From Micromonospora ureilytica (GTDB taxonomy: Bacteria; Actinomycetota; Actinomycetes; Mycobacteriales; Micromonosporaceae), in the NCBI RefSeq assembly GCF_015751765.1, contig NZ_JADOTX010000001.1, positions 1,426,001 to 1,490,000 of the forward strand: a stretch of 64,000 bases of DNA, written 5' to 3'. The position numbers and the translations under genes were made by a program. Below, piece after piece: positions 51,257 through 59,508 of this stretch. Below the pieces are notes generated by a model that saw nothing but the letters and a program-made list of their open reading frames with translations, had not been told where the DNA came from and ran no database searches. Every line of letters begins with the position of its first letter. Position 1 is the stretch's first letter.

Positions 51257-52333
51257 ATGCAACCCAGGAATACCGGGCGGCGCCTAAGGCACCTCATCCT
51301 GGCCTTGGCCTTGGCCCTGCCGCTGCTGACCGTCGGCCAGCCGGCGCAGGCGGCTCCGCACGCCGACGGTGACAGCATCCGTCAGGTGGGTACGGCCGTC
51401 AGCGCCGAGGCGTGGGCGGCCGGCAGGCAGCGGTACGGCGCGCAGGTGACTGCCGACGCGGCGATCGAGGTGTACTGGACGCCCGAGCGGATGCGCAATG
51501 CCAGGCCCGTCGAGGAGTCTCCCTCGTACAAGGCCGCGGCACGGCGTTTTGCCCAGAGTGGAGGGACCTCGTCTGCCGCGCCGACCAGCCGGTCCAGGCC
51601 GGTGGATGTGCCTCCGGTGGCGGGCCTGATGGGTACCCCGGGCATGTCCACGCAGGCCATCAACCCGAACCTCGGCTCCAACCACCCGACCGCCCGGTCC
51701 AACGGCAAGGTCTTCTTCAACATGGACGGCGGATCGTGGGTCTGCTCCGGCGCGGTCATCAACTCGGTTGGCTTCAACACCGTGTGGACGGCTGGCCACT
51801 GCATCCACGGCGGCCCCGGCAGCAGTCTCGCCACCAACTGGTCGTTCGTCCCGGCGTACGACGATGACCTGGCCAACCCTCGGCCGCACGGCACCTGGAC
51901 GGCCCGCGAGCTGTGGACCTGGAGCAGTTGGATCGACAACTCCAACTGGGAGGCCGACATGGCCGTGGCCATCATGAACACCCGCAACGGCGTCCACATC
52001 GTGAACCAGTTCGGGGGCCACGGCTTCCGTACGCACCAGGGCTTCACGGTCGGCATCAACAACTTCGGCTATCCGAGCGGCGCGCCGTTCGACGGCGGCA
52101 ACCTGTTGAGGTGCAGCGGCAACTCGACCCAGTCCGGGGCGCGGATCCGCATCAACTGCGACCTGACCGCAGGCGCCAGCGGCGGCCCGTGGTTGATCAA
52201 CTGGGATGGGAACTGGGGCTACCTCAACGGGGTCAACAGCACGCTCAACTCGTACGCGGCACCGACCTTGTGGTGGTCACCGTATTTCGACGACACCGCG
52301 TCGGAGTTGTACGACTTCACCGCCACTCACTGA
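51257..52333 (+). CDS. secreted trypsin-like (S1) serine protease
   Basis: A 358-residue exported protease. Residues 1-33 are a Sec signal peptide (RRLRHLILALALALPLLTVG, cleavage near AQA-AP). A pro-region of about 115 residues precedes the chymotrypsin fold with H181 (TVWTAGHCIHG), D234 (NWEADMAVAIM) and S308 (DLTAGASGGPWL), and four cysteines placed for disulphides. It belongs to the group often annotated as glutamyl endopeptidase-like. ATG 51257 has AGGGAG eight bases before it. It follows the CHAT gene by 270 bases and may be an independent gene or an effector of that locus. Confidence 0.9.
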   Translation: MQPRNTGRRLRHLILALALALPLLTVGQPAQAAPHADGDSIRQVGTAVSAEAWAAGRQRYGAQVTADAAIEVYWTPERMRNARPVEESPSYKAAARRFAQSGGTSSAAPTSRSRPVDVPPVAGLMGTPGMSTQAINPNLGSNHPTARSNGKVFFNMDGGSWVCSGAVINSVGFNTVWTAGHCIHGGPGSSLATNWSFVPAYDDDLANPRPHGTWTARELWTWSSWIDNSNWEADMAVAIMNTRNGVHIVNQFGGHGFRTHQGFTVGINNFGYPSGAPFDGGNLLRCSGNSTQSGARIRINCDLTAGASGGPWLINWDGNWGYLNGVNSTLNSYAAPTLWWSPYFDDTASELYDFTATH

Positions 52334-52387
52334 CCGATGTCCGGGTGACGGATTTCTCGTCCCGGTAATGCGCCCTTGACCTGAGCG

Positions 52388-52439
52388 GGCCGGCTCCAAT
52401 GGCAAGCGATCGAGCGACTGGTCGCCATTGGAGCCGGCC
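52388..52439. terminator. 16-bp stem hairpin behind the trypsin-like protease
   Basis: GCCGGCTCCAATGGC at 52389-52403 is exactly complementary to GCCATTGGAGCCGGC at 52424-52438, with one more pair outside and a 20-base loop. It lies 55 bases after the protease stop codon. Confidence 0.7.
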
Positions 52440-52691
52440 TGCGGCGTGTCGGACGAGCTACTCGCAAAGCGAGGTGCGGTCGTCCTCTGTGGCGGGGAAT
52501 CGGTGTGATGCAGGGTGATCGCGTAGTCGGTTGACGGCTGCGCTGAGCTGGGGAGTCCTCGCGGCGAGTGGCCTTTGTGGAGGCGAGCAGAGCGGGTGAG
52601 ACCGCACCGGTGATCATGGAGTTCTCTACGCTTCACGACGCCCCGAGGATCTCACCCGCCGACGCCATCAAGCCCGATCACCGCACCGTCC

Positions 52692-53660
52692 GTGGTCGCC
52701 GGCTACCCCGACGCGTCACCACCCATCGTCACCGAGGGTGAGATGTCAGGACTGCTACGCGTCTTGTCGCGCGTACCGGATCCCCGCGACCCTCGCGGGG
52801 TGCGGTACCCGCTGCAGGTCTCCTCGCGGTCGCGGTGTGCGCGGTCCTGGCTGGCGCATCGTCGTTCGCCGCGATCACCGACTGGCTCCAAGATCTGGAC
52901 GACCAAGCCCGCGACCAACTCGGCTTCGGCGACCAGATGCCCGTGGGCACGACCGTATGGCGCCTGGTGACCCGCCTCGACGACGCGCTGCTGTCCACCG
53001 TCCTGGCCGACTGGCTACGAACCCGCGTCCGACCGGTCGAATCCCGACCACACCGGTACCGGACGGTGATCGCCGTGGACGGCAAGGCCCTGCGGGGAGC
53101 ACGCTGCGGCCAGGGCGGTCGAGTCCGTCTGCTCTCCGCGCTGGATACCAGCACCGGCATCATCCTGGCCCAGGTCACCATCGCCGCGAAGTCCAACGAA
53201 ATCCCCGCGTTCGCGCCGCTGCTCGACGCGGTCGAGCAGGTGATGGGCAGCCTGACGGGTCTGCTGTTCATCGCCGACGCTCTGCACACCCAGACCGCCC
53301 ACGCGCAGGAGATCGCCGCCCGGGGCGCCCACCTGATGATCCCGGCGAAAGCTAACCAGCCCATCCTGTACACCCAGCTCAAAGCCCTACCCTGGCCGGA
53401 CGTGCCTGTCGGGGACCGGCGCCGTGATCGCGGTCATGGCCGCCGTGAGACCCGAACCGTCAAGGCCATCACCCTGCGAACTCCCGGTGGTATCCGACTC
53501 CCCCACGCAGAGCAGGCAGTCGGGATCATCCGGACCCGCACCACCGGTGGAAGGACCAGCCGCGAGACCGCGTACTTCACGGTGTCACTGCCCGCCGAAC
53601 ACGCCCAACTCACCGATCTACAGGACTGGGCCCGCCGCGAGAGGTCACTGTCGGCGCCAC
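52692..53660 (+). pseudogene. ISAs1-family transposase, frameshifted and truncated
   Basis: GLLRVLSRVPDPRDPRGVRY is the N-terminus of an ISAs1 transposase. One base is missing near 52823 (GTCTCCTC for GTGCTCCTC); the frame goes on as CAVLAGASSFAAITDWLQDL, TTVWRLVTRLDDALLSTVLA, the catalytic IAVDGKALRGARC, ARGAHLMIPAKANQP and TYFTVSLPAEHAQ-like residues, then ends at LQDWARRERSLSAPL. About 80 C-terminal residues are lost where repeat D copy 2 begins. 52440-52691 holds nothing else recognisable. Confidence 0.85.
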
Positions 53661-53699
53661 TCGATGTGGGGGAGCGGGGTGGCGGAACCTGGCGACGTT

Positions 53700-53822
53700 C
53701 TGTCGGCCTGTCCTCGTTTACCCCCGAAAACCCCCGCCTGAGGTTGACAACCAGTGACAAGAAGCGTTCACGACTTGATCGTGTCTGTGCAGCTCAGTGC
53801 CTATTTCTGACAGCCAATGACA
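53700..53822. repeat. direct repeat D, copy 2
   Basis: Counterpart of 40270-40391 in the same orientation (TTTACCCCCGAAAACCCCC, GGTTGACAACCAGTGACAAG, TCGTGTCTGTGCAGCTCAGT, TGACAGCCAATGACAA). It starts where the ISAs1 transposase loses its C-terminus, so it may mark a recombination point. Confidence 0.75.
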
Positions 53823-53869
53823 ACGCGCCACCGCGATCATCAAGGCCATCCTCGCCCTATACATCGCAG

Positions 53870-54662
53870 CCCGACCAGCCCAAACCCAGTCGGGGGCAGC
53901 AGCGTAGCTTGGCCAGGATCTTCCCCGCCCTTGAGGGTGGCGACGGCGCGCTCGCCGACAGCGCGGATCTTGGCTTGGTGCCGGTTGACGGTCTTCTGCC
54001 GGCGGGACAATCGTGGCCGGTGACGGCGGGGCTTGAACGGCGTGCGGGTGCTGCCGCCGACGCCTTGGTACGCCTTGCCGGCGAAGGTCATCACGTTGGC
54101 GCTGGTCAGCGCGTCGTTCAGGCCGTGGGTGCGGGCGGCGGTCAGGTCGTGCACGGCGCCGGGCAGGTCCGGCGAGGCCCAGATGAGGCGTCCCTTGCAG
54201 TCCGCGATGACCTGCACGTTGACTCCGTGGCGCTTGTGCTTGCCGGAGTAGTACGGCCTCTGGTCCGCGACTCGGTCGATCGGGATCCGGGTGCCGTCCA
54301 GGATCGCGTACGCGATCCTGGCGATGCGCCGCATGGCCGCGTTCAGGTCCTCGGCCTGCGTGGCGAGCAAGTCGATGGCTTCTCGGACGTGCCGCCAGGC
54401 CGTGGTGACGCTGACCGCGAAGCCGCAGGCCAGTCGAGCGATGGTGTCACCGTTACGCAGATGGGCCAGGGTGAGCAGGGCCTGCCGGCATCACGACGTC
54501 GCCACCGGCCGCGGCGGCGGGTGCGTTCGGCGCGGATGAGGTCGGCCAGGTGGTTCAGAGTGCGGCTGGACAGCGCGACCGCAGACGGGTAGGACAGCAC
54601 AGCGAGGCTCCCGGTTGGGGCATCGGGTCTTGGTCGACGGCTGTCTTACCGGGAGCCTCGTC
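53870..54662 (-). pseudogene. IS5-like (DDE_Tnp_4) insertion sequence, frameshifted
   Basis: From the start at 54600 the frame reads LSYPSAVALSSRTLNHLADL, loses phase near 54490 (about four bases missing after DAGR), then continues in another frame: EDLNAAMRRIARIAYAILDG, TRIPIDRVADQRPYYSGKHK, RHGVNVQVIADCKGRLIWAS, GAVHDLTAARTHG and a third shift in ATLKGGEDPG. It has the DDE_Tnp_4 layout with Asp in ILDGT. The outer end carries GAGGCTCCCGGT (54604-54615) and its exact complement (54648-54659). Upstream bases match the fragment at 56400-56570. Confidence 0.8.
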
Positions 54663-54817
54663 CTATGTCGACACACGCTGCCTGCCACCCATCGCGACCA
54701 GGCCCATCACGATGAACAGCCCTCAATTCCTGACCCGCGCCATAACATCGCAACGCCGCTATATCGACGCCAAGCTATCGTGGTCTGACCCCTGCAGCGA
54801 CAGCGCGAAGGTGAGTC

Positions 54818-55798
54818 ATGGACGTAGTCAGCACCACCGAGGTCCCGGTTGAAGACGGGTTCGCCTTCTGGCGCGAGGTAAACTCGAAGCTCTGGGTGCC
54901 CTACGATTTACGCTGTGAATCGCAGTGGGAGCCCGGATTTCGGGCTCAGGTCGGAATCAGCGAGTTCGGTCCCGTGCAGGCGACATTAATGACCACGATG
55001 CCGCACTCGGTCCACCGTACTCCCAAGCTCATTCGGCAGGCCGATCCCGAGGTGTTCAAGCTGGGTTGCCTTGTGCGCGGTGGCGGCATGATCACGCAAG
55101 ACGGCCAGCGCACAGATTTCGGCGTGGGGGACCTGATACTGTATGACACCTCCCGGCCCTACGTGGCCGAATTCACCCCGGATGCGCCAGTTAGTCAGCT
55201 GCTGCTCCTGCGCTTCCCGCGCTCGTTGCTGCCGTTGCCCCCTCGGGAGTTGCGGCGCCTGAGCGCAGTTCGCATCCCTGGCGCCCAAGGCATCGGCGCG
55301 TTATCTTCACAATTCCTGCTGCGCCTTGCCCGGCACATGGACGAACTCAGTCCGTTGGACGCCGCCCGGCTGTCCACCCTCACCATTGACGTGTTGACAG
55401 CGGCACTGGCCAACGCGCTGGACGTCCAAAGCGCGGTGCCCTCCCACACCCAACGGCGAGCGTTGATGGCTCAGATTTACGCCTTCGTCCGAGAGAATCT
55501 GGGCGATCCGCGCCTGACACCGGACGCGATCGCCGCAGCGCATCACATCTCGTTGCGATACCTGCACAAGCTGTTCCACGAGGAAGGGCGCACGGTCGCC
55601 GGCTGGGTCCGCGAGCGTCGCCTGGAGCAGTGCCGACGCGACCTCGCCAACCCCCAACTAGGCGCGCGCCCGATCCACACGATCGCCGCCCAGTGGGGGT
55701 TCACCAGCCCGGCGCATTTCAGCCAGGCGTTCCGCAGCGCCTACGGCCTTTCGCCACGCCAGTTCCGCGAGCAGTGCGCGAGAGTACGCGCAGACTAA
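54818..55798 (+). CDS. AraC family transcriptional regulator
   Basis: A 326-residue regulator. Residues 1-180 are an AraC-ligand-binding-like domain (VEDGFAFWREVNSKLWVPYD, GDLILYDTSRPYVAEF); residues 220-320 are the two helix-turn-helix motifs (PDAIAAAHHISLRYLHKLFH and IHTIAAQWGFTSPAHFSQAF, RSAYGLSPRQFRE). It belongs to the FeaR-like/AraC_binding_2 group, often local activators of catabolic or antibiotic genes. It contains a TTA codon near 55302. Its natural target is not next to it; the flanking DNA is insertion-sequence debris. Confidence 0.9.
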   Translation: MDVVSTTEVPVEDGFAFWREVNSKLWVPYDLRCESQWEPGFRAQVGISEFGPVQATLMTTMPHSVHRTPKLIRQADPEVFKLGCLVRGGGMITQDGQRTDFGVGDLILYDTSRPYVAEFTPDAPVSQLLLLRFPRSLLPLPPRELRRLSAVRIPGAQGIGALSSQFLLRLARHMDELSPLDAARLSTLTIDVLTAALANALDVQSAVPSHTQRRALMAQIYAFVRENLGDPRLTPDAIAAAHHISLRYLHKLFHEEGRTVAGWVRERRLEQCRRDLANPQLGARPIHTIAAQWGFTSPAHFSQAFRSAYGLSPRQFREQCARVRAD

Positions 55799-56029
55799 AG
55801 ACTTGTGCGCTTACCAGTAACGACAGACCCGGCTGTGGCGTGCACTCTTATCTTAGGAAGTCCGCTCAGTCAGGGTTGAATCTGATTCCGCCTTACGGAA
55901 GAAGGTTCACTTGAGCGTGTTACATCGGTCCGTGTTTTCGCGATGGAAGGAGCGCGAGGAAGTACATCGATCACTTCATGCAGCCAGCAGCATCATCTAG
56001 GCCGCAGCGGCGGCTGACAGGAGACCATT

Positions 56030-56395
56030 GTGAAAATGTGGTACAGAACGGCGTTTCGGATCTCGGCAGTGACCGCGATCCTCGGCGCACTCACCCTGTC
56101 CGGGACCGTGGCACAGGCAAGTCCGGGCGCCGGCTCCCGCCTGTCCCAACCCGAAACCACCGCGGTTTCGGAGCAGGCCAAGCCCGGCAGCGAGGACGTC
56201 GCCGCGCAGGTTTGCGGCTACTACGAAGACGCGGTGACGGCCTGGTACAACCACTGCGGGAACACCCATGTGCTCATCTACGTCGACGCGACGTGGCCCC
56301 GCGACGACTGGACCTGGTGCATCGGCCCGGGAACGTGGGACATCGGCGGCGCCAACGCCGTATCCAACGCCTGGTACTCGGGTCAAACTTGTTGA
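56030..56395 (+). CDS. DUF6355-type small secreted protein
   Basis: A 121-residue exported protein. The signal peptide (WYRTAFRISAVTAILGALTL, cleavage near AQA-SP) is followed by a short linker and a 60-residue domain: CGYYEDAVTAWYNHCGNTHV, LIYVDATWPRDDWTWCIGPG, then WDIGGANAVSNAWYSGQTC. Four cysteines should form two disulphides. I recognise this as the DUF6355 family, labelled as linked to natural product biosynthesis, with unknown function. GTG 56030 has AGGAGA seven bases before it. Confidence 0.8.
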   Translation: MKMWYRTAFRISAVTAILGALTLSGTVAQASPGAGSRLSQPETTAVSEQAKPGSEDVAAQVCGYYEDAVTAWYNHCGNTHVLIYVDATWPRDDWTWCIGPGTWDIGGANAVSNAWYSGQTC

Positions 56396-56399
56396 ACCG

Positions 56400-56570
56400 C
56401 CAGCCAAGCGCTGCGCGATTCTCCACCTGCGTTCGGTGGTTGCGGATCAGGTCAGCGAGGCAAATGAGGGTGCGGTCGGACAGGGGAATCGCGGCAGGGT
56501 AGGACAACAGCGAGGCTTCCGGTTGGGGCATCGGATCTTGGTCGACTGCTGCCTTGCCGGGAGCCTCGCC
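56400..56570 (-). pseudogene. fragment of the same IS5-like element
   Basis: The terminal 60 bases (CGAGGCTTCCGGTTGGGGCA ... CCGGGAGCCTCGCCCTA) match 54603-54662, and the minus-strand frame LLSYPAAIPLSDRTLICLAD matches the N-terminus of that transposase. Everything beyond about 45 codons is gone. The outer end abuts a broken aldo/keto reductase gene. Confidence 0.75.
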
Positions 56571-56574
56571 CTAC

Positions 56575-56688
56575 GTGAAGCTGTCGGCCGATGATCTCGA
56601 AGAGATCGAGGCTGCCGTGCCGAAGGGTGCCGTGCGCGGTGACCGTTACCCGGCGGCGTTCATGGCGAGCCTCGGCGTCGGTAACTAG
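56575..56688 (+). pseudogene. C-terminal fragment of an aldo/keto reductase
   Basis: KLSADDLEEIEAAVPKGAVR, GDRYPAAFMASLGVGN and a stop: this is the characteristic last 35 residues of an aldo/keto reductase (L-(S/T)-x-(D/E)-(D/E)-L-x-x-I-E ... G-x-R-Y-P). The rest of the gene is missing upstream, where the insertion sequence end stands. Confidence 0.7.
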
Positions 56689-56816
56689 TGCCTCGTCATG
56701 CAGCCTTGAACGGGTAGTCCAGCACCTGCATGGCGCTCTGGGGTGGACGTCGAGGTCGGTGAGCAGCCGCGCTGGCGTCCTCGACGAGGGCCAGAGTGGC
56801 ACCGGGTGCCGACACG

Positions 56817-57164
56817 TCAACCGGACGTAACCCCGGAGTCTGAGAGACCGCGCGGCCACCCAATGACGCGCTCGACGGTGACGCCTCGAAGGTTGGCGCC
56901 GTTCCACCGGGCCCCGGTAACATCCGTTCGTCCGTACTCCGGATCGTGCGTCACGACATAGCTGAACCGCGCGTAGGACAGATCCGTGTCACGCAGGTCG
57001 GCATCCCGCAGATCGCAGCCAGAGAAGCTGGCACCGCGGAGGGAGGCGCCCCGGAGGTCGACGCCACGGAAATCACACAACTTGAATGAGTGCTTATCAA
57101 GTGTGCGATGCCGAAGATCGCGACCCGCGAACGATTTCTTCGTCGCGCCGGGCAGGATGCTCAT
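56817..57164 (-). CDS. pentapeptide-repeat protein
   Basis: A 115-residue soluble protein made mostly of A(D/N)LXX-type repeats: FKLCDFRGVDLRGASLRGAS, FSGCDLRDADLRDTDLSYAR, then TDVTGARWNGANLRG. It should fold as a short right-handed beta-helix of about four coils. Some such proteins shield DNA gyrase from quinolones; others have no known role. ATG 57162-57164. Confidence 0.75.
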   Translation of the reverse strand: MSILPGATKKSFAGRDLRHRTLDKHSFKLCDFRGVDLRGASLRGASFSGCDLRDADLRDTDLSYARFSYVVTHDPEYGRTDVTGARWNGANLRGVTVERVIGWPRGLSDSGVTSG

Positions 57165-57259
57165 CCGCGAACCGTAGCGTGGTCGTCCGTTTCTGAACCA
57201 CCGGCTTTCTACTCACTGACCCGCGAGGCATTCGGCAGGGTAGGACAGCCGTCCGAGAC

Positions 57260-57304
57260 TTCACACCGAGGAGGTCACTGGTTCGGTACCGGCATCGCCC
57301 ACTC
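57260..57304 (+). other. 3' half of tRNA-Val(CAC)-like sequence, att-type remnant B
   Basis: TTCACACCGAGGAGGTCACT followed by GGTTCGGTACCGGCATCGCC and CAC matches remnant A at 23739 in about 38 of 44 positions and in orientation. Again the 5' half of the tRNA is missing. The matching downstream sequence (TGCAG.TCAGAAGCCCGTT) and hairpin are also shared. Confidence 0.65.
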
Positions 57305-57320
57305 TCAGTTCGTGCAGGTC

Positions 57321-57357
57321 AGAAGCCCGTTAGCGGATCAACCGGTAATGGGCTTCT
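57321..57357 (+). terminator. terminator hairpin behind tRNA remnant B
   Basis: AGAAGCCCGTTA at 57321-57332 pairs with TAATGGGCTTCT at 57346-57357 (one G-T), with CGG/CCG inside. Equivalent to the hairpin at 23801. Confidence 0.7.
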
Positions 57358-57468
57358 CCGCGTGTACGTCTTAACATCGAGAGCAGCGGTCCGTAGCGCG
57401 GGTGCGACGGTCGTCGCGATGACCGGGCGTGCAGTCCTCCGAAGAACTGGCACGGAGAGGGCGGGACA

Positions 57469-58428
57469 GTGGCGGTAGAGCAGTTCGGTTCACTGGTGGA
57501 GGCTGGCGTCACGATGCGGCTCTATGCGGGTGCCAGTGACATTGCCGGCGTCCAGGCCGTCCGTGCCGAGGTGCACCGGGCCGACGGCGATTTCTGGTTG
57601 CCCGGTCCCGATACCAGCGTGGACCCCAACGGCGTACACCCGTTCTGTCTGATCGCCCAAGCCGACTCGGGGCGAATTATCGGCTTCACCTGGATGGACT
57701 GGTGGTCCGAAGCGGCCGATACCCGGGTCTACCTGCTGAGCGGATGTGTGGAACCAGCGTGGCGCCGACGGGGCATCGGCAGCGCCATGCTGCGCTGGCA
57801 GGAGGCACGTGCCATCGAGTTCGACGGCAGCAGGCCGGTCGGCGGCCGGAGCGTCTTCGGCGCGAACGTGGGCGAGCACCAACCGGGCAATCTGGCACTG
57901 CTGACAGCTCGCGGCTACCGGGTCGCGTTCACGGCCGTTGACATGGCCCACGACCTGAACGGTCTACCGGACGGCGACATTCGGCTGCCCGAAGGGCTCA
58001 CCCAACGTCCGGTCGAGGATGCCCACCACCCCCAGATCCACCAGGTGATCGAGGAGTGCTTCGCGGGAGCACGCGACGGCTACCGGCCCAGGACCTACGA
58101 GGAGTACCTCCGCGACGTCCAGGACATCGACATCTGGTGCGTCGTGTGGGCGGGGGACGACATCGCGGCGGTCGTGGTGAACGAGTTGCAGGCCGACGGC
58201 ACCGCCCGGACGCCGTGGGTTGCCGTCGGCACCGCGTGGCGCCGGCGGGGCGTCGGTCTTGCGGTGATGAGGCGCACGCTCCGCATCTTGGCGGAAGCGG
58301 GAGTCTCGACGGCCCGACTCAGCACGGTCGCGGAAAATCCGAACAACAGCGTTCGGTTGTACGAGAAGGCGGGATACCGCGTGACCGCTTGGCAACCCCG
58401 TTACCGCAAACCAGTCGAGGCGTGCTGA
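57469..58428 (+). CDS. tandem-domain GNAT acetyltransferase
   Basis: A 319-residue protein with two GNAT domains. The first (residues 16-165) has YLLSGCVEPAWRRRGIGSAM as its acetyl-CoA loop; the second (170-319) has TPWVAVGTAWRRRGVGLAVM and ends LSTVAENPNNSVRLYEKAGY. The tandem layout is that of mycothiol synthase MshD and related proteins, but the sequence looks more like antibiotic- or amino acid-acetylating relatives. GTG 57469 follows GGAGAGGG; an internal ATG at 57514 is an alternative. Confidence 0.88.
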   Translation: MAVEQFGSLVEAGVTMRLYAGASDIAGVQAVRAEVHRADGDFWLPGPDTSVDPNGVHPFCLIAQADSGRIIGFTWMDWWSEAADTRVYLLSGCVEPAWRRRGIGSAMLRWQEARAIEFDGSRPVGGRSVFGANVGEHQPGNLALLTARGYRVAFTAVDMAHDLNGLPDGDIRLPEGLTQRPVEDAHHPQIHQVIEECFAGARDGYRPRTYEEYLRDVQDIDIWCVVWAGDDIAAVVVNELQADGTARTPWVAVGTAWRRRGVGLAVMRRTLRILAEAGVSTARLSTVAENPNNSVRLYEKAGYRVTAWQPRYRKPVEAC

Positions 58429-58519
58429 GCTGAGACGGTCGTTGACCACACTGATGGCCGCCGTGGTCTCGCTGTCGGGGAGTGGACGTGGATCGGTCGC
58501 GCCTGGTAGGCAGGCGGTT

Positions 58520-59419
58520 GTGCGGATCATTTCCCTGTTGCCGGCGGCCACGGACATCGTGGCCATGCTTGGCCTGACCGGGCACCTGGTCGGGCGTACC
58601 CACGAGTGTGACTGGCCGCCGGGGGCTCTGGCCGACATTCCGACGGTGACCGCGACGTCCCTGCCGGAGACTTTGACGAGCCGGGAGATCTCGGCGGCGA
58701 TCGCCGGTGACGCGCACCGAGGATCGTCGTTGTACCAGCTCGACGTCGCCCTGCTGGAGGGGTTGAAGCCGGATCTGATTCTGACCCAGGATCTGTGCGA
58801 CGTGTGTGCGGTCTCCTACCAGCGGGTCAACGACGCGGTTGGTCTGATCGATCTCGACACCACTGTGATGTCCCTGGAGGCGAGGACCATCGACGGGATC
58901 CTGGACACGGTCGATGCCGTGGCCGCGCTGACCGGTACCGAAGGCAGGGCGGCGGAGATCCGAGCCGACGCCGAGCGTCGCCTCGCCGCGTTGCCGGGGC
59001 CGGTGCCCGGAGCGCCGACTGTGCTGTTCGTCGAGTGGCTCGACCCGTTGATGCCTGGCGGGCACTGGGTTCCGGAGCAGATCACCCATGCGGGCGGGCG
59101 GTCGCTGCTGCTCGGGCCGGGCGCGCACAGCACCCCGCACCTGTGGTCGGTGGTCGCGGACCTGGCTCCCGAGGTGGTGGTGTTCGGGCCGTGCGGGTTC
59201 ACGCCCGAGCGAACCGTCGACGAGCTGTCCGTGGCGACCGCGCAACCCGGTTGGGCGGACCTGCCCGCGGTCCGTCGGGGGCAGGTGTGGGTGGTCGACG
59301 GGCCTGCCTACTTCAACCGCCCCGGCCCGAGGGTCGTCGACGGCGCGGAGATCCTCGCCGGCATCCTCGGCGGCCGCCCAGACTCCCGCGCTCGGCGGGT
59401 GCCCCTCGACGTCGGCTGA
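58520..59419 (+). CDS. BtuF-like cobalamin/siderophore-binding protein
   Basis: A 299-residue protein of the class III periplasmic-binding fold: RIISLLPAATDIVAMLGLTG, PDLILTQDLCDVCAVSYQRV, then a long backbone helix and AVRRGQVWVVDGPAYFNRPG. This is the layout of BtuF-type cobalamin-binding proteins. From GTG 58520 there is no signal peptide, so it would stay in the cytoplasm; members of this soluble subgroup are annotated as cobalamin-binding. It lies next to, and convergent with, the B12-independent methionine synthase gene, which supports a B12 theme. Confidence 0.85.
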   Translation: MRIISLLPAATDIVAMLGLTGHLVGRTHECDWPPGALADIPTVTATSLPETLTSREISAAIAGDAHRGSSLYQLDVALLEGLKPDLILTQDLCDVCAVSYQRVNDAVGLIDLDTTVMSLEARTIDGILDTVDAVAALTGTEGRAAEIRADAERRLAALPGPVPGAPTVLFVEWLDPLMPGGHWVPEQITHAGGRSLLLGPGAHSTPHLWSVVADLAPEVVVFGPCGFTPERTVDELSVATAQPGWADLPAVRRGQVWVVDGPAYFNRPGPRVVDGAEILAGILGGRPDSRARRVPLDVG

Positions 59420-59475
59420 CGCTGCCGCGCCGGACCGGCCGGGACGGACATCGGTGGCGCCGCGAAGCCAGGGGC

Positions 59476-59505
59476 CACGGTGGGGCGGCGCGCCGCCCCA
59501 CCGTG
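59476..59505. terminator. 30-bp perfect palindrome, bidirectional terminator
   Basis: CACGGTGGGGCGGCG is followed at once by its exact reverse complement. It lies between the convergent BtuF-like and metE genes, four bases from the metE stop codon, and should terminate both. Confidence 0.85.
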
Positions 59506-59508
59506 CGC

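Noticed and set aside
53838..54592. C-terminal continuation of the ISAs1 frame through to 54592 as one protein
   Set aside because: After about 53660 the frame runs through repeat D and opposite another insertion sequence; the residues no longer fit ISAs1.
57231..57252. Third copy of the IS5-like element end (CGGCAGGGTAGGACAG)
   Set aside because: The match to 56490-56507 is only about 16 bases with no continuation into the transposase or inverted repeat, so it is not called.
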